Source of the DNA: Dicyema japonicum
Lineage: Eukaryota > Dicyemida > Rhombozoa > Dicyemidae
Length of the DNA: 64,000 nt
NCBI GenBank assembly: GCA_011109175.1
Contig: RDEW01000046.1
Span: forward strand, 104,006 to 168,005
Reading direction: 5' to 3'
In this document: positions 12,076 through 24,429 of the stretch, piece by piece
How the letters are laid out: the number at the start of each line of letters is the position of its first letter
Position numbering within the stretch: the first letter of the stretch is position 1
The notes under the pieces: generated by a model
The model's database searches: none
Told to the model about the DNA's origin: nothing
Seen by the model: the letters and a program-made list of their open reading frames with translations, nothing else
Made by a program: the position numbers and the translations under genes

Positions 12076-13000
12076 TAAGCCGATTTATAAAAAAAATTAC
12101 GCACTATATAGAATCACGGAATTTTCTCAGCAAGGCACAATGGGGCTTTCATCTAGGTAGATCATTTGGAGATTGTTTTTTCATCTTGATTTCTGATATT
12201 GAGAAGACCAGGAACTTCAAATATCAGCTGAGTGTCGTCTGCCTGGTATATTGAAGGCTTTCGATAGTGTCTGCTAAGAAGCACTGTGTTGATAACTAGT
12301 CGCAGCTAGAATCCCAAAACTTTTACTCGATTGGTTAAGGAATCTTCTGACAGGGAGAAGATAATTTGTGAGATGTGGAGGATTTACTTCTGAAGGAATT
12401 GTAATAAAGAGGGGAGTGACACAAGGCTCAGTATTGAGTCCTCTGCAATTTAATATATTTATGAGAGATTTTCCAGCTCCCAAGAATCCTAGTATTAACG
12501 TGATTATTTACGCGGACAATGTACTGATATCAGACATCTCAGGGAAGATTACGTGGATTTTTTGAATAAATTTTCTGGTTGTGTAAATCCCTTGAAGGTA
12601 CCAAAATGAAGAAGAAAAAGGCTTACCAAGCACTTCTGTGTCTACGAAAACTCGATTTAAAGAAAAAGTTTATCTTTATTTTTGAAAGAATTATTCCGTC
12701 CATTTTCATCTATGATGTGAAGGATGGTATTTTTTGCCCAAAAGAAAAAATAATCAGCCTTTTAAACAAGACGAGAAGGGTGGTAATCAATCCGGTCTTC
12801 CGTAAAAGTGGCGAAGAAGCACTAGAAGAGGAAGAAGAAACTCTGATCAACTTAGTAGGGAGCGTGGTAGTGGAACGGATCGAGGGTTTCCTCCTGAGGA
12901 CTAAAGTGGATGACACGTTCATTCAGAAGATTCTGCGAAAAAATCCAGGCCAAAGACAGAGTTTCTGCTTATTTCCCAGTTCGACAGCCATTACATAGAA
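12070..13000 (+). mobile_element. LINE-A fragment, plus strand, head-to-head with the preceding copy
   Basis: SRFIKKITHYIESRNFLS, KAQWGFHLGRSFGDC (12135), KAFDSVC (frameshifted), RGVTQGSVLSPLQFN (motif B, 12410), IIYADN (motif C, YADD changed to YADN), then a basic C-terminal stretch in 12579-12998 ending in REKTKNPGQRQ-like sequence. Broken by frameshifts. It begins within a few bases of the 5' side of the minus-strand LINE-A copy. Confidence 0.83.
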
Positions 13001-13099
13001 CGCGCGCGAATCATCAAATATACATGAAAAATAACTATCAGGTGTTGCATAAACGCCACGAAATAAATTTGCAGAAATTTAATGATAACCTTTTATTAG

Positions 13100-13345
13100 A
13101 AATATTAGATAATTAGCCGCTTGGCGCCGTGTGGCTAGTAAAATTATTTTCCCTCTCTTTGATGGCGTCATTGGATCCACCTTACTGAGGAGACGTCTAA
13201 TGCCTGGCCGGCATCAAAAGAATCCACTATTCTTTCCCCAGGGACAATGTCGTTACCTGGAGATAAGTTCTGGAACGCCGGAAGGAGTCAGGATCATGGA
13301 ATTAGTTAGTTTGGTTAGTCTTGATTTTAGAATAATTTTAATTTA
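13100..13345 (+). repeat. SINE-2-like repeat, decayed
   Basis: Shares scattered blocks (TTGGCGCCGTGTGG, GATGGCGTCATTGGATCC, CCTGGCCGGCAT) with 46980-47300 and with the reverse complement of 34190-34390. Confidence 0.45.
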
Positions 13346-13404
13346 AGCAACTATAATTAGCAAAATCTAGACTTAATTATAACAATACACGTGCATACTA
13401 AAGA

Positions 13405-13575
13405 TGCCATTCTATTTTAGTAACACACTTTATTTTAAGTAAATAAAATTATCATAGCTAATCGATGAGGGAGAATTAAGGGATAATCTTCACTTCTCAA
13501 TTGTGTGGAGTCTTTTTATAGACGATACGATTCCGCAAGTGGATACTCACTGATAAAGCGTCATTCATAAAGCCA
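13405..13575 (-). repeat. SINE-1 copy, 5'-truncated
   Basis: Plus-strand text ACACACTTTATTTTAAGTAAA, ATAATCTTCACTTCT, GATTCCGCAAGTGGATACTCACT matches 32285-32430, so the SINE lies on the minus strand. The tRNA-like head is missing. Confidence 0.7.
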
Positions 13576-13639
13576 ATAATAAAAGTTAAAGAGAATTAAA
13601 TAAAAAAGATTTAAAAAAACTAAAAGTACAAGATAAATG

Positions 13640-15493
13640 TTATTTCTTAGATTTTTTGATTCGTTTGACGATCTCCTTACATCTTTCAACACATTCTGTT
13701 TTAGTCTTAGAAGTCACACAGGCTGAGATCTTATCCCATCTATCAGAGGTCGAGGCAGAATATGTCTTAAGCGCCTGTTCCAACACTTTCTGCTCCTCTT
13801 TCGTCCATACTGTCACCTTCTCTACCCCATTCTGCGGTTTCTCAAATTCCTGCTGACAGTTAGCCTTCCTAAAAAACTCGGTGGCATCACCAAACGATTC
13901 CAAATCCTTAGCCATCTTCATTACATTCTTAACCCCAAAATTGTTTGCTTCTTTCCCCTTAGAATTAACATAACGAGTAATGTTTTTCCACCTACACTCA
14001 ACAAAGCAATGACCTGTCAGTATACCCATTCGGAAACATATTCACTGCTTTTGTGAGCAGTTGCAGATCCTCGACAGTCCACTCTTGTTTCTTTTGTCTC
14101 AAAAACTTGCTGCAGTCCTCGAACTACGATTAAAAGGAAATGAACCTCTTCAAAAAACTGATCCCTGAATTCCTGATACAAGCCATTATCATGCAACAGA
14201 TTCAATCTTTTAACTCTAAAGTCAAACCAACGATCACTTCTGAAGATTTATCTCCTCCACATCCAAACTCAAGACCCCCAAAAAGTTACCAATTGATTGT
14301 ACTGCATCCCATGGGACGTTCAATGATTTGAATTTCTACGTAAAGCAAACCTCAACCTCCACATTACGCTGAAGAATCATCCGTTCTTTAGTGAATTGCT
14401 CAGAACTACTCATAGCAACCTAAAGTCAACAAAGAACACAAACCACACAGTTCCCTTCAAAGATTGATCCCTAGAAATCATATTAAGGCTTACATTCTGA
14501 GACTTCCTTTGCTTCTTTAGCTTCCTCAACTCCTCTTTTTCCCTTCGCTGCTGTTGCATGTACAGCTTCACTCTAATATCTCTACGATAGGCCTCATCTG
14601 ACAGAGATCAACCACCAATCCAACCTAGAACCTTCCTGATACGTAGAGTCTCCTCCTTCTTCTCTGCAATCTTCTGAGCCTTGTTTTCTTTTTCTACGGC
14701 TCTCCTCTGATATCGACTAAGCGTGTTAAGTAAGATTACTTCTCTCCTACTTCTTTATCCTCCTTATCAAGATAGGAGAACTCCCGCCAGCTATCAAAGG
14801 CATACCAAAAGTCATAGAAGGCCATAACATCCGATAAATCGAATTTTCGTCCCCAAATTTAGGAACTGGCTGTTTGTTTGACCACCTACATGTAAAATAT
14901 AAGAAAAACTTGCTATTTCGTTCGAATGCTTCACCGTAAACACGGAAAAAGTCAGCTTTACTCACTTCCGCAGAGACAGGCATGGAATCGTCATTGAAAG
15001 GATCCACAGAGTCATATGAACGACGTTTTATGGATTCCCCAGTATATCGAATGCTGATATCAGTAATAAAAGTACATTTGTTGAGACACGCTGTGATTTC
15101 TGTCAGATAATTCTCGTTCAAACAAAGTCCCTTGTCGGATGGAAAGCAAGAAGTCTCTGTCGGTCTAAAAATGCCAAATTTAACACAATTTAAGATAATA
15201 TAGTAATATATACATGCAGACTTAATTTTGTCGGCAGTGGCTCTCCAACGCACGTTCTTCAGTCCGAGGAGTGCATAGTGGTCAATGTCCTAGAATATCA
15301 AGGAGAATACCTTCCAGTCAGTCGGGTCGAATCGAACTCCATCTGGGGGGTTCAAAATGTAGTTAACTGAGTAATCTGAGTCAAAGTATCCGTCGTCTGA
15401 TAGCGAAGAATAAAAACTCGAAGTTTTGTCAACCTTTCCGAAATACGTTAGCATTATTAGCTCGCTTCTGGGTTTATATTCGATAAGCGCCAT
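13640..15493 (-). pseudogene. DNAJC2: DNAJC2/zuotin (MPP11/ZRF1)-like gene with J-domain frameshifts
   Basis: DNAJC2 is a ribosome-associated Hsp40: its J domain (HPD motif) stimulates Hsp70 and its two SANT domains bind histone or nucleic acid. Minus-strand exons, joined over 12 GT-AG introns, give about 515 codons (human protein 621). In order: DPTDWK/DIDHYALLGLK (J-domain start), [62 protein letters not shown], basic coiled-coil (RRAVEKENKAQKI), SANT1 (EWTVEDLQLLTKAVNMFP, DRWKNITRYVN), SANT2 (VWTKEEQKVLEQALKTY, RWDKISACV), ending KRIKKSKK. Introns (plus coordinates): 15290-15310, 15165-15213 (49 nt), 15054-15075, 14886-14909, 14717-14739, 14598-14624, 14471-14493, 14420-14446, 14336-14362 (or -14356), 14216-14237, 14124-14145, 13992-14013. 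Three one-base losses interrupt the frame near 15137 (inside HPD), 15034 and 14836. The 3' half is intact. Either early decay or assembly error. Confidence 0.85.
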
Positions 15494-16169
15494 GTTTACA
15501 AAAACTAACGATGACTAACTAAGACTAAAACGAGACTTGATTCAATTAAATATTGGTTGTTGTTTTTTAAATAAAAAAATAAAATTTATATTAAATTTAT
15601 ATTTTGTAAAACGGATTTTATGATTTTTGAAAAATTTTTAAGACCAAGAATCACTATTAAATTAAGGAATAAAAAGCATGACAATTAGGTCTATCCTCTA
15701 TTAGCGACCACCTTATCTTTCAATGTGTTTCTCACGTTATCCCAGGTATCTTTTGTAGATTCATACTATTGCCAGGAGATCACATGAGATGAACTGGGCA
15801 CCCGTTCTCCACACCAAGGTTTCTGAGGGCTTAGGGCCTTGCATTTAGGGCGAAAACTTTTAGACAGTCTAGTTACTGAAAACTAAGTTCTGTTTTTGTT
15901 AGATTTGTCCTCCAGACGATCAACCGTAGTAGATGATGGCTCAATGTAGTGAATATCTAAGAAACCTAGCGCCTAGGAGAAAGAGCTCCTTTATTGTCAA
16001 AGAAGCTCCATGCAAAAGGACAACACATGCATCGCTTGTTGTCTGAAGGTCATGAAGGAGTCAAGTGTGACATCAAACATTTTAACTGCGTTCTCAAATG
16101 AAATAGATCAAATTGTTACGTTGTGAGAGAACCTCATGCACCTGCTTTTCGGCTTAAATAATATCCATA
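15494..16169. other. 5' flank of the DNAJC2-like gene; no gene recognised
   Basis: AT-rich to about 15650, then decayed sequence. 16000-16169 probably continues the R4-like fragment upstream but is too worn to read. Confidence 0.4.
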
Positions 16170-16561
16170 AGAGAAGAACGGGGCATTAACCATTGCAAGA
16201 AAAACAATAAGACTGTTGATCACTTGGCCACTCAGTGTGATAGAATGCTAAATAGTGATTACGCCCTAAGACACAACGAAGTTGTAAAATGCATACATCT
16301 CCATCTATGCAGAGTATATGGAATAAAAAAGGCTAGAAAGTCGAAGGGGATGTTGATTCTAATAACACAGAATGTTGAGATAATAGTCGATGCATCGATT
16401 CTGACAGAAACTAAGGTGCAGTTAAACAAACCAGATATCTTCGTATATAGCAAGATCAAGAATAAGATAATTCTAATAAAAGTGAAATTAAATCTCGTGA
16501 CAGAGGACTTTGTTGATGACAGAGGCAATGGTAAACAGCGTGACAGAGAACTGTTGCTGAT
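16170..16561 (+). mobile_element. R4-like retrotransposon fragment (zinc knuckle and restriction-like endonuclease)
   Basis: INHCKKNNKTVDHLATQC gives a C-x8-H-x4-C half of the CCHC knuckle that precedes the endonuclease in R2/R4-type elements. It is followed by RHNEVVKCIHLHLC and NKPDIFVYSK (the PD of PD-(D/E)xK) and IILIKVKL, where family members known to me have an acidic residue (IEV). Ends TGA 16566-16568, overlapping the 3' end of the LINE-B copy on the other strand. Upstream RT missing. Confidence 0.75.
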
Positions 16562-18240
16562 GTGTTGAGGCTCTGCTTCGAGAGCCATAGTTCCAGCTTG
16601 TCAGACATTTGTAGAGCGGACTGAGTCGGTGATTGAATGCTTCTGTCTTTAGAGGCATGAATAATATCGTCTGCATAGAAGAGGATTAGGCAGTTTTCAT
16701 TACAGGTTTGTGGCATGTCGTTTATGTAGAGATGAACAGTTGTGACAGTGGGGAGCTTTGAGGGACTCCACTTAGAAAGTAGCGAGATCTTAATTTCATG
16801 TTGTTGTAGAGTACTTGTGCGCGTCTTCCATTTAAGAATTTCCAAGTCAAAATTTCAAGTTCGGATGGATGTTGGTTTCAAATCTTTTCTTTGTAAAGAG
16901 TTTTTTAGTGACTGAGTCGAACTCTTTTGTGTTGTCAACGGATATAAGTACTGCCTTCTGATGGGGTTTGGGGGAGTTTAATCCTTCCGCAATGAATTGT
17001 ATGAGGGTTGTGGTCAAATGGTTAGCCCAGAATCCGAGCTAGGTAGAAGGTATTGAGATTAAATCTTGTACTTTTTCCAGAACAAGCCTTTCAAGGATCC
17101 TTAAAACCGGACTCAGAATAGATATTAGGCGGTAGGAAAATAGTTCATTTCTTGTAGGAGATATCAGTATAATATTTTATGAGGTTGTCTTCGCCTTTTC
17201 TCTCTGGGAAGGTTCTTTTGATATTCTTGATCCATTTCCAGACTCTCTGCGTTGGGGTTCTTGCAGAGAGCCTTAGATAATTTCCTCCATCTATTTGAAT
17301 TTTCTGCCTTTATGTTCTTGTCGATCAGCAACAAAGTTTTCTGTTACGATCTCTGATCAGTTATCGTAGTTTTCTGATGTTCTCTTCTGTTGGGGATTTC
17401 ACCATTTTTAGATTATTTCATTCTCTGATAAACGTTCGTCGTTGTGTTGTAACGTTGTGATGACGTAGGTTGCCTGCCCATTGGAATGTACTTTCTTTTC
17501 ACAGCGTTTATGATCGAGTTGAACCATGACACTAATTGTTAGACGGAGGGAGGAGTGGGGATATTCAGTAGTTCAATGCAAGTGTCGACGTACTCCTTGA
17601 ATCCTCTCCAGTTCGTTATTAATTATCGTCGGAAATTGTCCTTTCATCCGTGATCTCGTTTTGACCTCCAAAAATATTGGATTGTTGTCACTCCTGGTGT
17701 CATATTTCACTGATTAGTCAATGAGAGAGGCCAGGGATAGGGATGACAGTTGAGATTTCAATGGATGAGGCTTCATCGTTACGTCAAGTAGATGTTTCTT
17801 ATATGGAAAGCCGGGTCTTTGAGTTTGCAGAGACTGTGAAGATCTTAAATTATCGTTTTCTCATTTTTTCATAAGCTTATTGTGTCAACCACAATAGGTG
17901 CTTAGCATTGAAGTAACCACAGATGATCACATCATTCAGTGATGTGAAAGGAGTCAATCTGGGAGCACAAGAAGAGCAAGAACTCAAAAATAGGAAATAT
18001 CACCAACATTATTGAAAGTCCTAGGAATCGGAATTTTGCAGCCACAAGTTAGATATTTCCATAATCTTTAAGCATACTGTAGACATTCTCAGTTATATCC
18101 TCAAACAGAATTCCGTTGCGATTTACTGTGAGAAGGCCCCCACCAAGTTTCCCAGGTCTGTTACGACGTATTACTGTGAATCCTGGAAATATTGGTGTTG
18201 AATTCCTGGGGAAAGTTTAGATTCTTGGATTAACAACATT
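16562..18240 (-). mobile_element. LINE-B copy (endonuclease end to RT), minus strand
   Basis: Parallel to 59568-61906. Reading down from 18240: RRNRPGKLGGGLL and NRNGILFED (AP-type endonuclease), KYDTR..TTIQYFW, NWRGFKEYVD, YIPMGRQPTSS (linker), NSNRWRKLSKAL, then RT: STQSLKNSL (degenerate motif A), INDMPQTCNENCLILFYADD (motif C intact, ~16680). At 16560 the copy stops abruptly at the R4-like fragment. Many stops; inactive. Confidence 0.85.
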
Positions 18241-18319
18241 TCGATGTGATGTTATTTCAAATACATCCGAAGTTCAATTACCTTGTTTTTGATTTCATTT
18301 ATATTGAGTTGGACAGTTC

Positions 18320-18450
18320 TGATGGTCCGGGGTTTGCCTTAACGTCTCCGCTACGGCACATGCCTTTCTTATTAGTCCACCCGTGTCCAAATGCCACCAC
18401 TATGTCGGCGAGCCACATGCCATTATCACAATCGAATAATAAATAATAAA
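18320..18450. repeat. short interspersed repeat, shares a 3' block with 44930-45005
   Basis: TAGTCCACCCGTGTCC..AATGCCACCACTATGTCGGCGAGCCACATG is similar in order and spacing to GGTCCACCCGTTAAG..AATGCCACCAAGTCGTTGGCGAACCACATG at 44930-45000, followed by an AATAAT-rich tail at 18437. Confidence 0.5.
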
Positions 18451-18756
18451 TGAGTATGTCACGTGATAAACCTCAAAAATATAATTTGTTTTATGTCAAC
18501 AAATCAAAATACTGAAATTCTAATATTAAAATAGCATATAGAGTTTCCCCCAATATGGTAAGAATAATATTCTGTATAATGTCTCATTTTTCTTACTCCT
18601 TCCAACCAGGCTCAACGCTTCGATAAAAGGCAGTTTGTTAGGACCAAAAACATTTGAGGTTTTACCTGAAATCGTTTGGAAGAATAACTTCTCTTACAAA
18701 GAATCAAATTTTTCTTTTTTCTTGCTAGTTTCAAGGAAAACATTAACGTTTTGAAA

Positions 18757-18861
18757 ATGTGTACAATCGAAATTCAACAGATAACACTTTCCTTATTCCT
18801 AGTGTTGTTATTCGTTCTGGTCTACCCATCTATTCCTAAACAGGTTCAAGCAGACAAGTGA
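18757..18861 (+). CDS. possible 34-aa hydrophobic peptide
   Basis: ATG-to-TGA frame too short for standard ORF calling. It begins MCTIEIQQ, followed by a strongly hydrophobic stretch (LSLFLVLLFVLV) and a short polar tail ending QADK. It could be a secreted-peptide leader or chance. The only support is composition and position in a 900-bp stretch (18451-19383) with no other feature. Confidence 0.2.
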   Translation: MCTIEIQQITLSLFLVLLFVLVYPSIPKQVQADK

Positions 18862-19639
18862 AGACTTGGAAAATTAAACTAATCTGATTTACAAGCACAA
18901 TTTGATTTATTACAAGTGATTAAATAAATTCATTGAGTCTTCCAGAATATACACTGCTGGTTTATAAATGGAGTAATGAGATGTCCTTGTTGTGCCTATA
19001 ATTAGTTGATAAATACTCTATATTTATTTCATGTGAGTCACCAATGAAGAATCGGCGCTTAGGATTCAAAGTTCTGAGATCTAAATTTTGCTTTCTTTTA
19101 GTCATTTTTGAATATAACTTTGAATGAATAAAAATTTATTATTTTCAATTATTGGTTAAGCATCCTGAAACTAATTTTCCCATTAATTTAGTTTAAATAA
19201 TATAAAAAAACAATTAAATTTTTTGATTTAAAAATATAAAAAATGGTATTTTATCATAAATTTGGTAAAAAATAGCTTTAGAAATTACACGGAATACCTA
19301 CAACGAAATCTAAGGACAATAATAAACAAAGTCCAGGCTCAACTCATCCGGGAAACTGAAACGAAGCATAATGAATTTTAGCAATCATAACTAGGGGTGA
19401 TAAAGTTAATAAAGTTAAATTTTAATATTTCATATAAAAAATAAACAAATTCTGTTTTTTTATTTTTTTAAACGTTCTCCCTTTATATTTTAAAAAAATT
19501 ATAAAGTTAAAAAGTTAAAAAATAAATCGTAAGGTTAAATTTTTTAACCTTATTTTTTTAAATTATTTCAACTAATTATTAAACAGCATGTAGTTTTTTT
19601 GGTGAGGTGGTGACTTGCCTCGTTTTTTAATTGGATAAC

Positions 19640-21322
19640 AGTTAAGAAAAATGTCTAAAAAGCAAGAGGCACAAAGGGATGCATCTAATCTAAAGCTCCT
19701 TACGTTAAATGCTATATGCCTATCTACGACCTGGTTGAGGAAGATTCTCTGTGACGACCTGGAAAGATACGACGGCTGCCTAGAAAAGACGATAGTTACA
19801 TGTAGCCTTGATGAAAACTATGGCGAATATCGAATAATGTACCGAGTGACTCAAAATATTATGGACTTGGATTTCCCATCCACTCAAAGTTGACAAGTGC
19901 AGTAGACCGTATATGGAGTATGAATTACAGGATCTGTGTTATACAAATCCGTCTAAACAACTTACCTCCTTCGAAGAGCTCTCTGACAATGTAAATGTTT
20001 ATGCGCCACACTGCGGAGAGTAGCAAAAGATCCGACAGAACTAGAGGACTTCTATTCACACTGTTACGGAAGTACAAATATGAGTCGTCATCACTAATAC
20101 TTATTGCTGGGATTTGAATGCAAAATCGGGATGAAGAATAACCCGGATGATGTTTTCTTGGAGAACATGGACGTGGAATAAGAAACCTACCTGGGACAAT
20201 ACTTGGTCACTTTTGTACGTCAAACAACCTTTGTAATACTGCATTTATGCTTCCTGCCTGGCACAAAACTAAGTGGATGGGGAAGCGAAGGAACTCAGAG
20301 GACAGCTAGTCCCATTATACAACCAAATAGATTATGTCATATGCCGGACTAAAGACAAACACGTTCTAATATACGCACTTTCATAAAGGCTCGTCGACTG
20401 TCAGCGACCACAAGATGGTTATTGCGACTTTCACCCTGAAAAAACATTCCATCAAATACAAGAATGCAAAAATCACGAATTTGAGAAAATCAGAGGCGAT
20501 TACGCGACTGAATGGCTGATTTCCCATCCGGAGACTACGAGAGATCAACAATACATTCAGACTCATATGCAGGACGTACTGGCGGATACTTGCTAAGATT
20601 CTTGGAAACGCACAAAAATACCATCAAGGAAGCTGCTGGCATGCTTTGGCAAAAGGGAGAATATAAAATCCACCTGAAGACTATTCATCCAGATGAGCTT
20701 GCGAAAAGTCTAAAAGAAATAAACATGAGAAAATCAAATGCCACCGACGCTTAAATTCGAGAAAAGTCCTTCAGGCGAAAGGCAACGTGTCAGAAGAAAA
20801 AATAAAACGTCTGGACAAGAAGCTTTTTTTTAAAGAAATAGCTTCCTGTATAGAAAAGGTAAACAAAGTGAAAGACAACGCACAGGTGTACGTCGCTGCT
20901 CGTTTGCTGCAGCGAACAAACCGAAGTCGACTAACCATCATAGACGAGAACGGTAAGCTGATACTGAACACCGAAGAATAAACTGAAGCCATCGCGGCTC
21001 ACTTCGAGAAGCTTTTCAACATCAAAACCATAGAAATCCACCCGTTTTATGGAAGGCCAAGACCCCTGAAGATATTAATTACGCCCAAAGAAATCAAAAC
21101 AGCCTGCCTAAAACTCAAGAATAACAGAAGTCCTGGAACAGACAAAATAGATTCCGAACTACTAAAATACAAACTCCACTGCCTATATGACAAAATTGCA
21201 ATACTACTAAATGGAATGTTTTCCACCAACTGCACTCTACTTGGGTACGGGACTACTAATCCCCATATAAAAAATCAACAAAACCAGAGGACCGCTCGAA
21301 GATTTGCGACTTATTATACTAA
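19640..21322 (+). mobile_element. LINE-C copy, 5' part (endonuclease to RT fingers)
   Basis: LKLLTLNAICLS, LCDDLERYDG and NYGEYRIMYR (19690-19850) match the start of an AP-type endonuclease. WDLNAKSGMKNN, ARRLSATTRWLL-type pieces follow, then VYVAARLLQRTN (20890), EAIAAHFEKLFN (20985), LKNNRSPGTDKIDSELLKY (21110), TRGPLEDLRLIIL (21280-21320). Stops and frameshifts in every domain. The copy is interrupted at ~21322 and appears to resume at 22660. Confidence 0.85.
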
Positions 21323-22640
21323 CAGTAAACTCTCATAAATTTGCCATTTTTAAAGAAATATTCTAATTTTAGTGGAAATTTGCCAAATTAAAACAATAAA
21401 ACTTTATTCGAGTAGCATGCCCGTTGTGTTTCTAGTGGTCGATATAAAAGACCCACTAACGAACAAATATTGCGTTATAAGGACGACAACAGCTTATTAT
21501 AATTCCAAAGAATTGCCGACAAATTTTACTTTTTGTTTAAAGTGAACATTTAGTGCTATCTCAAAGAGTCGTGAGTCGATTTTGGAACAATTCAAAACTA
21601 AAAATTCCTTAACAAAAAACAGTCAAAAAGTTAGTCCCCGCAACATGATTAAAAAGCTTGTTAGTGGATGGATTCGATGGAATCAAAAGGTATTCTTAAT
21701 GGTTTTAAATGCATTGTTGAACGATACATTAATATCCAGTAAACAGAATACTTCGTTAAGCAGCTTTCTCTCCACTATTTCATAAACTCTTTGGATTTTA
21801 TCCAATTTTTCGGCTGAGAAAATTACATGGGCAAATGTGCACTGAGATATTGAAGGGTTTCTCAAAAAATTTCAAGAAGTTTCAAAATCATATACCTGCG
21901 AGCAAATTTATAACCTGGATGAAACAGGGAGTTTTACAGGCTTATTCCATCCAGAAGTATCTGCAAGACTCTGTTCAGAGGATGCAAGAACTTCAAAGAT
22001 AGAGTATCTGTGATGTTATGCACAAATATGTCTGGAAATCATAAATTAAAGCCTTTATTGATTGGAAAATCAAAAATGCCAAAGTGTTTCAAAAATATGA
22101 TTATCGGTGTTCTGTTTTGTATTACAGTTCCAAAAGAGCGTGGATTTTTATTAACTGGATGATAAAATTCGATAACTTTTACGGCAGAGGAGTCAATTTT
22201 GCTTCTTATAGATAATTGTCTTCTCATTGCTTGCCATCGAATTTGGAAAATACTAAAATACAGGAATAATTCAGCCAATGGATTTGGGAACTATTAAAAC
22301 ATTCAAAGTCCACTTTAATAGACACAAATTAGAGTATCTTACTGGATTATTGAAAAAAGAAAACACGTCAGTTTATGAATGATATAAAAATTTGAACCTA
22401 AAGACATTGTTCTATTTATAAAATGGCCTGGGAAGATGTATAACCAAAACAATCAAAAATTGTTTTAAAATTCTAAAAAAGTCGAGTATTAGTACACCAT
22501 AGTAAATGTGAACATAAGAAATATTATCTAATACGGATGTTCATGATCCGATTGAAATCGAATAATTTACATAAATTCTTCTGAAAAAATGCAATAAATG
22601 AAAAAGAAATAATATCATTAATTTATGATAATTAGATACT
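21323..22640 (+). mobile_element. pogo/Tigger-type transposon relic inside LINE-C
   Basis: Begins CAGTAAACTCTCATAAA, similar to the Tigger-like end AGTAAACCCTCATTAA at 47925. Transposase pieces in order: YNLDETGSF (21910, first catalytic Asp block), then VSVMLCTNMSGNHKLKPLL-type sequence through GKSKMPKCFKN (22005-22100), LLLIDNC (second Asp, 22200), IQPMDLGTIKTFKVHFN (22270-22320). These are the ordered motifs of pogo/Tigger DDE transposases. Several stops; no right terminal repeat found, so the 3' boundary is approximate. Confidence 0.75.
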
Positions 22641-22659
22641 CATCCACGAAGAAACTAAT

Positions 22660-23650
22660 GAATTGGTCTGGAGTCACAGATGGAGGTGTGCAACGCATCA
22701 AAGATACCGTAACGCCACCAATATCATGGAAATTGACCTATCAAGAGCTTCTGATGCGGTTCACAGGAACAAGTTAATGGGGTACTAAGCGTATTCCTTG
22801 ATGAGTCGAGTCTAAGGATGATCCGAATTCTACTTTCCAATACTGAGCTCCTTGTAGAGTCGGAAAGACCTATTCAAGAAAATTTGAAACAAACACGGGC
22901 ACTCCACAAGGAGACTCCCTTTCTCCCTACTATTCACAATTTATTTGGAAGCCGCTATGAGGGAACTTAGACCGTTATACCAAGGAAAGACGGAAGAAGT
23001 GATCTACGCGGACGATGTAGACCTAATTTCTGAAGACAAAGAGGTCCTGGAACACCTATTAGAAAAATCACCAGATAATGGTTTCTTACTGTGAACAGAG
23101 AGAAAACAGAATTCACAGAAATATGAAGGATGAGTAACGTCCTAAAGAGAAGTGGCACAAGTAAAGAAACTCGGTTCACTTATGGGAGATAGCGAAGATA
23201 TTTTACGTAGGAAAACTCTAGCCAATGTCGTTATATAAACTGAAGAATCTATGGCTCAATCAAAGAGGTATCAACACGAAAATGAGAATCCACTATACGA
23301 CTCTTTTATAACCCGTACTTTTATATGACGCTAGGAACTTGGGCACCTCATCAGCGGATATGGAAAGACTAGACTCGTTTTACAGAGGTCAGCTGAGAAA
23401 AATAACAGGAACTACTTGACCTACGAGAATATCGAAAAATGCTTTATACAAAAGATGCAGCACTAGACCTATCAGCTTAGAAGTACTGAAATCTTGATGG
23501 AAGCTCTTCGGACACGTGCTGAAAATGGAATTAACATCCCCACCGAACATATACTATGTTCTTCAAATAGTTTTACAAAAAAACTTGGTTAATATTAAAA
23601 AAAATTAAAAAATGCCGACGACCACGACACTATGAGAGCCTTTTCTAGGA
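22660..23650 (+). mobile_element. LINE-C copy, 3' part (RT palm to thumb)
   Basis: LVWSHRWRCATHQRY (22660), IMEIDLSRASDAVHRNKLM (motif A), GTPQGDSL (motif B, frameshifted), EVIYADDVDLISED (motif C intact, ~22997), then KLGSLMGD and GTSSADMERLD. Directly follows the Tigger relic and continues the palm where the 19640-21322 segment stopped. Confidence 0.83.
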
Positions 23651-23769
23651 ACAGGGGAGCATAGAAGAGGATGACATCTTGCATTATTTCTTTTGCTGCA
23701 CATGCGAGGCTATATTTAGTATGACTTTCGTGAAGTGCTTAAATAATAATGTAGTTTACACATTTTTTT

Positions 23770-23905
23770 ATGCCACGTATTTCTAAGTCTTCTATGACTA
23801 AAGCAACATTAAATGTTAACGAATTTCCAAAAGAATTTCAATTACATAATAACCATGAGTTATTTTGTAAACTATGCTTAACGACAGTGAAGTGTTCAAA
23901 AAAGC
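23770..23905 (+). pseudogene. hAT transposase N-terminus (BED/CGBP1-like zinc finger)
   Basis: EFPKEFQLHNNHELFCKLC, TTVKCSKKHFVNLHK: a C-x2-C pair followed by a basic patch and His, in the pattern FP.EF..... LFC..C...V.....H of N-terminal fingers of hAT and CGBP1-like proteins. The frame is cut by the next LINE-C fragment. Confidence 0.65.
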
Positions 23906-24375
23906 ACTTTGTTAACCTTCACAAAAGAAAATTCACAAATGTATATGGCCGTTCGTTTACTACGCCACACAAACCGGAAGGAACGAATAATCATCAAAGA
24001 CAAAAATGGCAATACAATACTGATTACTGAAGAGCAAGCGGAGGCAATTGCGACACATTTTGAGAAACTTTTTAATGTGATTACAGCAATCCCCCCAATC
24101 AAAGGAAAACCAAGACCATTGAAAGAACCTATTTCAATTTTGGAAATAAAAACAGCATGTCAATAATTAAAAAATAACAGAAGCTCAGGACCAGATATGA
24201 AAAACCCAGAACTACTGAAATACGCCCCTGACCCCCTTTTTGAAAAAATCGCTACACTACTAAATGAAATGTTTTCAACTAACTCAACTCTGCCCCTGGG
24301 AACGGGATTACTAATACCTATACAAAAACCCAATAGACCCAAAGGACCGGTTGAAAACTTATAGTAAATTATCAC
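23905..24375 (+). mobile_element. second LINE-C fragment inserted in the hAT gene
   Basis: MYMAVRLLRHTNRKERI, EAIATHFEKLFN, GKPRPLKEPI, LKNNRSSGPD, NPELLKYAPD, LLIPIQKPNRPKGPVEN. Collinear with 20880-21310 and clearly the same family but a separate insertion; it covers only the RT fingers. Confidence 0.82.
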
Positions 24376-24429
24376 ATAAAAAAATATTACAATTTGAAAG
24401 TAACTAGTGTATAATAGAGTACGCATATT

